From Onthophagus taurus (Eukaryota; Arthropoda; Insecta; Coleoptera; Scarabaeidae), in the NCBI RefSeq assembly GCF_036711975.1, contig NC_091966.1, positions 40,245,501 through 40,309,500 of the forward strand: DNA of 64,000 nt, given 5' to 3'. Made by a program: the position numbers and the translations under genes. Positions 55,271-64,000 of the stretch are shown piece by piece. A model generated the notes under the pieces. That model saw nothing but the letters and a program-made list of their open reading frames with translations, made no database searches and was not told the origin of the DNA. Position 1 is the first letter of the stretch. Each line of letters opens with the position of its first letter.

Positions 55271-56703
55271 TTAAACACTGATTGTTCTAAAAATATTAAA
55301 TCCACTATGAGCTGTACTTATTAAAACCCCTGGGAGTTGTTTATGCCAATGCAGCTCTTTGATATCATTTTGTCCTTGGTGGATAAATAATAATTGAGGG
55401 GGTACATCCTAAATTATTAAAAAAAAATAAATTTACAATTAAAATTTTAGAAATAAATACCTTTAAATCAGTCTCATCATCATCATCTTTTTCAACAGAT
55501 AAATCCCATTGTACAATTTGATGATCAGCACCGGCCGAACTAAAAACTGGAGAATCTGTTGGATGCCATTCCACACTTGTAACTGGAGCTGTGTGATGTT
55601 TAAATATCGCAACAGGAGTTTTATCAACAAATCTTCGTAAATCCCAAATTTTTAGCACCCCATCATCACCACCTAAAAGAGTATTATACTTTATTAATTT
55701 CTCTTACTTTAAATAAAATAAATTAAGTCTTTTTATACTTACCACTAACAATAAAAGGTTCATTTTTACTCCAACTAATTACATTAACATCACTTTCATG
55801 CGCACAATCGGCCGTAATCATACAAGCTTTGTTTGGGGCGGCTCGCGTATCCCAAATCCTAATACTTCGGTCAACCGAACATGACGCAAGAACGTTACGC
55901 TCGTTCGGTGACCATTGAAGATCTTCAACCGAAGAAGTATGCCCCAGAAGTGGCCGTTGATCAACATGCCAACTTCCGTTTTCATTCATATTCCAAATAT
56001 GAATGTCGCGGTTACAATCACCTGAAGCTAAAACTCCCGGATTTGTTTGACACCAATCTAATCCGAACCCTTCTTTTTGATGTCCTGAAAATGTAAATAA
56101 CGGTGTGATTGAGTTGGCTTTATTTTCGCTTTTATATTTAGCTAATAATTGATCGTTATCAACCACTTGTAATTGTTGGGTTAAATCGAAAATATTAACC
56201 CGTCCTAATTCGCTCCAAGTTGCCGCTAAGACTTTCCCATTAACATTTGTGCTACGAATTCTGTTAACGCAACCTTGATGTTTAATTAAAGCACCCGACA
56301 TACGAGGATTTTTTCCACCATCTTCGTCATCCGATTCTTCTTCATCATCATCATCGTCGTCGTCGTCGTCATCTTGTTTCGTACTATGCAAATTAGAGAG
56401 TTTCATAACAATCACATTATTGGTGTGGGTTTGACCCGCTTGGGTTCCAGCAACAATATAAGCAGTTAAAGGATATGTTTCGCGTTGGTCGCCTAATGTA
56501 TCTTCAATTATATCAAAACTAAGACAGGGTGCACCCGTTTGGGCTTGATGTAACATTATATAAGCACTTTCATCGCAAACCAATTCTTCACCTTCCTCGA
56601 GCGGTTTTCCGGGTAAATAAACATCGTTTGTTGTTGATGGTTCACCTTGATTCTCGTCTAATTCGCAATCTTCATCAATTACATCCATTTCTTCGTCAGA
56701 CAT
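55271..56703 (-). CDS. GRWD1: Glutamate-rich WD repeat protein 1
   Basis: Three exons on the minus strand, 56703-55743, 55672-55461 and 55408-55271, encode 436 residues (human 446). GRWD1 (yeast Rrb1) is a nuclear histone/ribosomal-protein L3 chaperone in large-subunit assembly. The N terminus is acidic, with [20 protein letters not shown] and a run of ten Asp then EEESDDED (~110-127). WD repeats start near 135: [66 protein letters not shown] and [13 protein letters not shown]; the last blade has [13 protein letters not shown] and [12 protein letters not shown]. The Asp run comes from GAC/GAT repeats and may vary in length. The 3' end faces PMS2 at 29 bp. Confidence 0.95.
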
Positions 56704-58922
56704 TTTAAGAGAAATGTAATATATTTACTAAATGCAAAATTTAATACAGATTGAGGTTAAATATTTTTGACAGCAAACAACGTGAGCGAAAGAATTATAG
56801 GTTATGTATTTAAGAAAATATAAAAAATAACTATTTAAAATAAAATTAGTTGCTGAAAATACAATCTATTAGTTTTTAGTTGATAACTAATCAATTAATT
56901 AAAGATAATAAATATTATTTATTTATTTTAAGATTAAAAATAAAAAGCGGTGGCGCCATCTCTAAGAAATTCAATAAACTATCGCTTATCGACCAGTTTC
57001 AACAAGTTTTATTCCTAATCGTTCCCGTTTTTCTCATTTTTATAGGATAATTTGGAATAGAATCAGAAATATGGCTTTTAGAGCTTTTTTAATCGTTTGA
57101 GTGAAGAGGAACGCTCCTCTAGTTATATGCCAAAACTTTTAACATTTTAAAAGTTGAAGTTAGCGGCAAATTTAAAAATATAACACGAATTGGAATCTAT
57201 AGTTTTTAAATTAAAAGAATGATACTGGTAATAATTGTTGTTGCTGGTTCTTATCATTCTCACTATTAATAATGAAATTGTTGGTTTAATTAACTTATTT
57301 CAGTATAGACGTAATGCCATCTTACGGTGAGATTTCGACATACTTTTAGTCCCAAGTTCTTCTATCAAAGATCCCTGGGGCTGCTCCTATTTGCTTTCTC
57401 AGTTTGGTGTAAAGTTGGTTACACTAGCGAGGCATACGATTTCTTGGATTACAGGTAAAAGTGTCTAAACTGGTTACAGTTTTTTTAGAGGATTTGTTCC
57501 TTTATTTTACAATCCCATTTATTCATTCAGTTAAACATGGCAAACATGCTGTCTGAAGCTGACTCAGATTTGAGTAGTGATGAGAGGGTGCATAACAGTA
57601 TAACACCCCTTTGAATCAAAATAATCTAGAAGTAGAATTCAAGAAGATAATTACTATTGGTATTAATAACAATTACTCTATTAATATTTTACAAGATATG
57701 TATCTGTAATAAGGTCCATAGTTCTAGAATGAACAACCTCATTTATCCAAATATTAAAAGTAACTCAAAATTCCTAATACTTCCATTTCACCTCATTTTG
57801 GAGAATAAACTAAACCACAATTTAAAACAATATAATTTCTCCCCTGCTTTTGTATCTAATAATAAAATTTATTAGGGACTACTGTCCCTCTATTACCCTA
57901 CTATCCCCGCATAAATAGAGGGACTACTGTATAAAAGAAAAGTCCTAAAATACTTTTAAAAGTTTATTAGTAATAATAAAAGTACATGTATCAAATCCTT
58001 ATACACCTAACCTGGATAAAAACAAAAAAAAACACTTCCCATTAACAGTATAAACATCAAAAATGAGTGAATAAACAATGTGAAAACAATTTACATTTTA
58101 TTTCTTTCAAATATTTACAGAAAAAAAAAATTAAAAATAAAACGAGATGCAAAACCCCCCCTTTTTTTTACTTTTTCTAACAAGCGCATTTTATTTTTTT
58201 GCAAAAAAGGGTTAATTTTTAACACATTTATCAGTCTCAAGGGTTCACAATATTAAAACGAAATGTGTTTATTATTTATGCGTGTTTTTTTAATTAAAAA
58301 AAAAGTGATGATGTAATCGAGAATATCTAAACGTACAGTCTCTTCAAATTTTCTTTGTTATTTGTTTTCAATTACGTTGTCTTTTTCTTTGGTTAGATTT
58401 GACAGATTAATTAATGTTTTAACAAGGAAATTTTAATTTGAATTTGGCACTTCCTCATCAAATTAAAGGTTTTATTAAAATTTTTAAGTCTAGGGAATGT
58501 GATTTTGAACAAAATTATCCGATTACAACCCATAATAATCTAGATATATTACTAAAAGGGTAACAAATACATCTACAGACATATATTTTTACTTTTTTTT
58601 TTTATCGTTCGAAGCTTATTACATGATTATTGTGAGTTTATACGAAAAGTATACACATAGATATTTCAAATCTAAATTATTATTACGGTAAAACCCCGAA
58701 TATAATTTTATTTTGATTGAAAAAAATGATTTTATTTAATATTGAGATTCAAAATCTTTTTATTCTGAGAGTTTTACCGTATTTTTCATTGTGCGAGTAT
58801 TCCAAATAAATTAAAATAATAAAGTAAAATTTTTTATTCACTCCAAATTTATTCTCTTCTCAATAAATCTAAATCCTTCTTTCTACGTTTTAACTTAAAC
58901 TTACGGAATTGCTGGAAAAATT
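56704..58922. other. Intergenic spacer GRWD1-BTBD10
   Basis: AT-rich, with a CTCF-like word at 56949. At 57540-57615 a plus frame reads MANMLSEADSDLSSDERVHN before a stop, perhaps the start of a dead transposase. At 57870-57935, GGGACTACTGTCCCTCTATT and GAGGGACTACTGTATA resemble pogo/Tigger ends (CAGTAGTCCCTC with TA). No intact gene seen; BTBD10 3' UTR probably extends into the right-hand part. Confidence 0.5.
56949..56963 (+). promoter_or_regulatory. CTCF-like motif GGTGGCGCCATCTCT
   Basis: Close form of the sites at 569, 744 and 29065, ~245 bp upstream of the GRWD1 start. Confidence 0.4.
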
Positions 58923-63916
<4,994 letters not shown>

Positions 63917-64000
63917 TTAATAGAGATGTGGGGGCTGGATTTCTGTCTTGCCTATTGCGGGGTGCATTATGTTTAGGCGTCGGTATCGAATGGCAGCGTG

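Noticed and set aside
57540-57935. Possible Tigger element with MANMLSEADSDLSSDE as its protein start
   Set aside because: Only one side has CAGTAGTCCCTC-like ends and the open frame stops after ~20 codons; noted in the spacer entry instead.

Overview
This is a window of an AT-rich eukaryotic nuclear genome, almost certainly an insect and most likely a beetle. The order is an inference from the ~50-bp introns, the protein styles and the mobile-element mix; nothing read here proves it. All genes recognised are conserved animal genes with GT-AG introns. No CRISPR array, operon, tRNA or rRNA gene was found.

Layout. DNA2 (+, 5' end off the window) runs to 7165 and converges on MAN1B1 (-, 8262-10220). 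MAN1B1 sits head to head with a broken 5' copy of PPIL1 (10832-11065). A 3.4-kb nest of repeats (11066-14482) separates that copy from the intact PPIL1 (14877-15460). An MPPED-type metallophosphoesterase follows (15783-16833). A repeat zone (satellite, mariner relic, palindromic MITE) leads to an intronless hippo/MST-like kinase (20980-22290). PRPS (-, 24154-27263) is head to head with UBE2K (+, 30222-35415), and MOSMO (+, 35953-36567) comes next. A 2.1-kb satellite separates MOSMO from HELZ (-, 39524-43949). HELZ is head to head with a broken 5' copy of PMS2 (44608-44890) and then the intact PMS2 (45926-55241), whose 3' end nearly touches GRWD1 (-, 55271-56703). BTBD10 (-, 58923-63890, 5' end off the window) closes the window.

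The genes do not form one pathway. They cover DNA replication and repair (DNA2, PMS2), nucleotide synthesis (PRPS), protein quality control (MAN1B1, UBE2K), splicing (PPIL1), RNA regulation (HELZ), ribosome biogenesis (GRWD1) and signalling (hippo-like kinase, MOSMO, BTBD10).

The most interesting signal is architectural. All three head-to-head gene pairs (MAN1B1/PPIL1, PRPS/UBE2K, HELZ/PMS2) carry duplicated promoter-side sequence, and in two of them a truncated 5' pseudogene remains beside the partner gene while the intact gene has its own promoter copy. Tandem arrays with ~178-230-bp units instead lie beyond 3' ends of genes. Large introns and spacers hold clear DNA transposons: piggyBac with TTAA duplications and a nested hAT relic, two adjoining Harbinger-type elements sharing a TAA, a Tigger relic, palindromic MITEs, and an unclassified 1.56-kb element with 18-bp inverted ends and a 5-bp target duplication. 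A recurrent composite repeat family is also present. I found no new multigene system.
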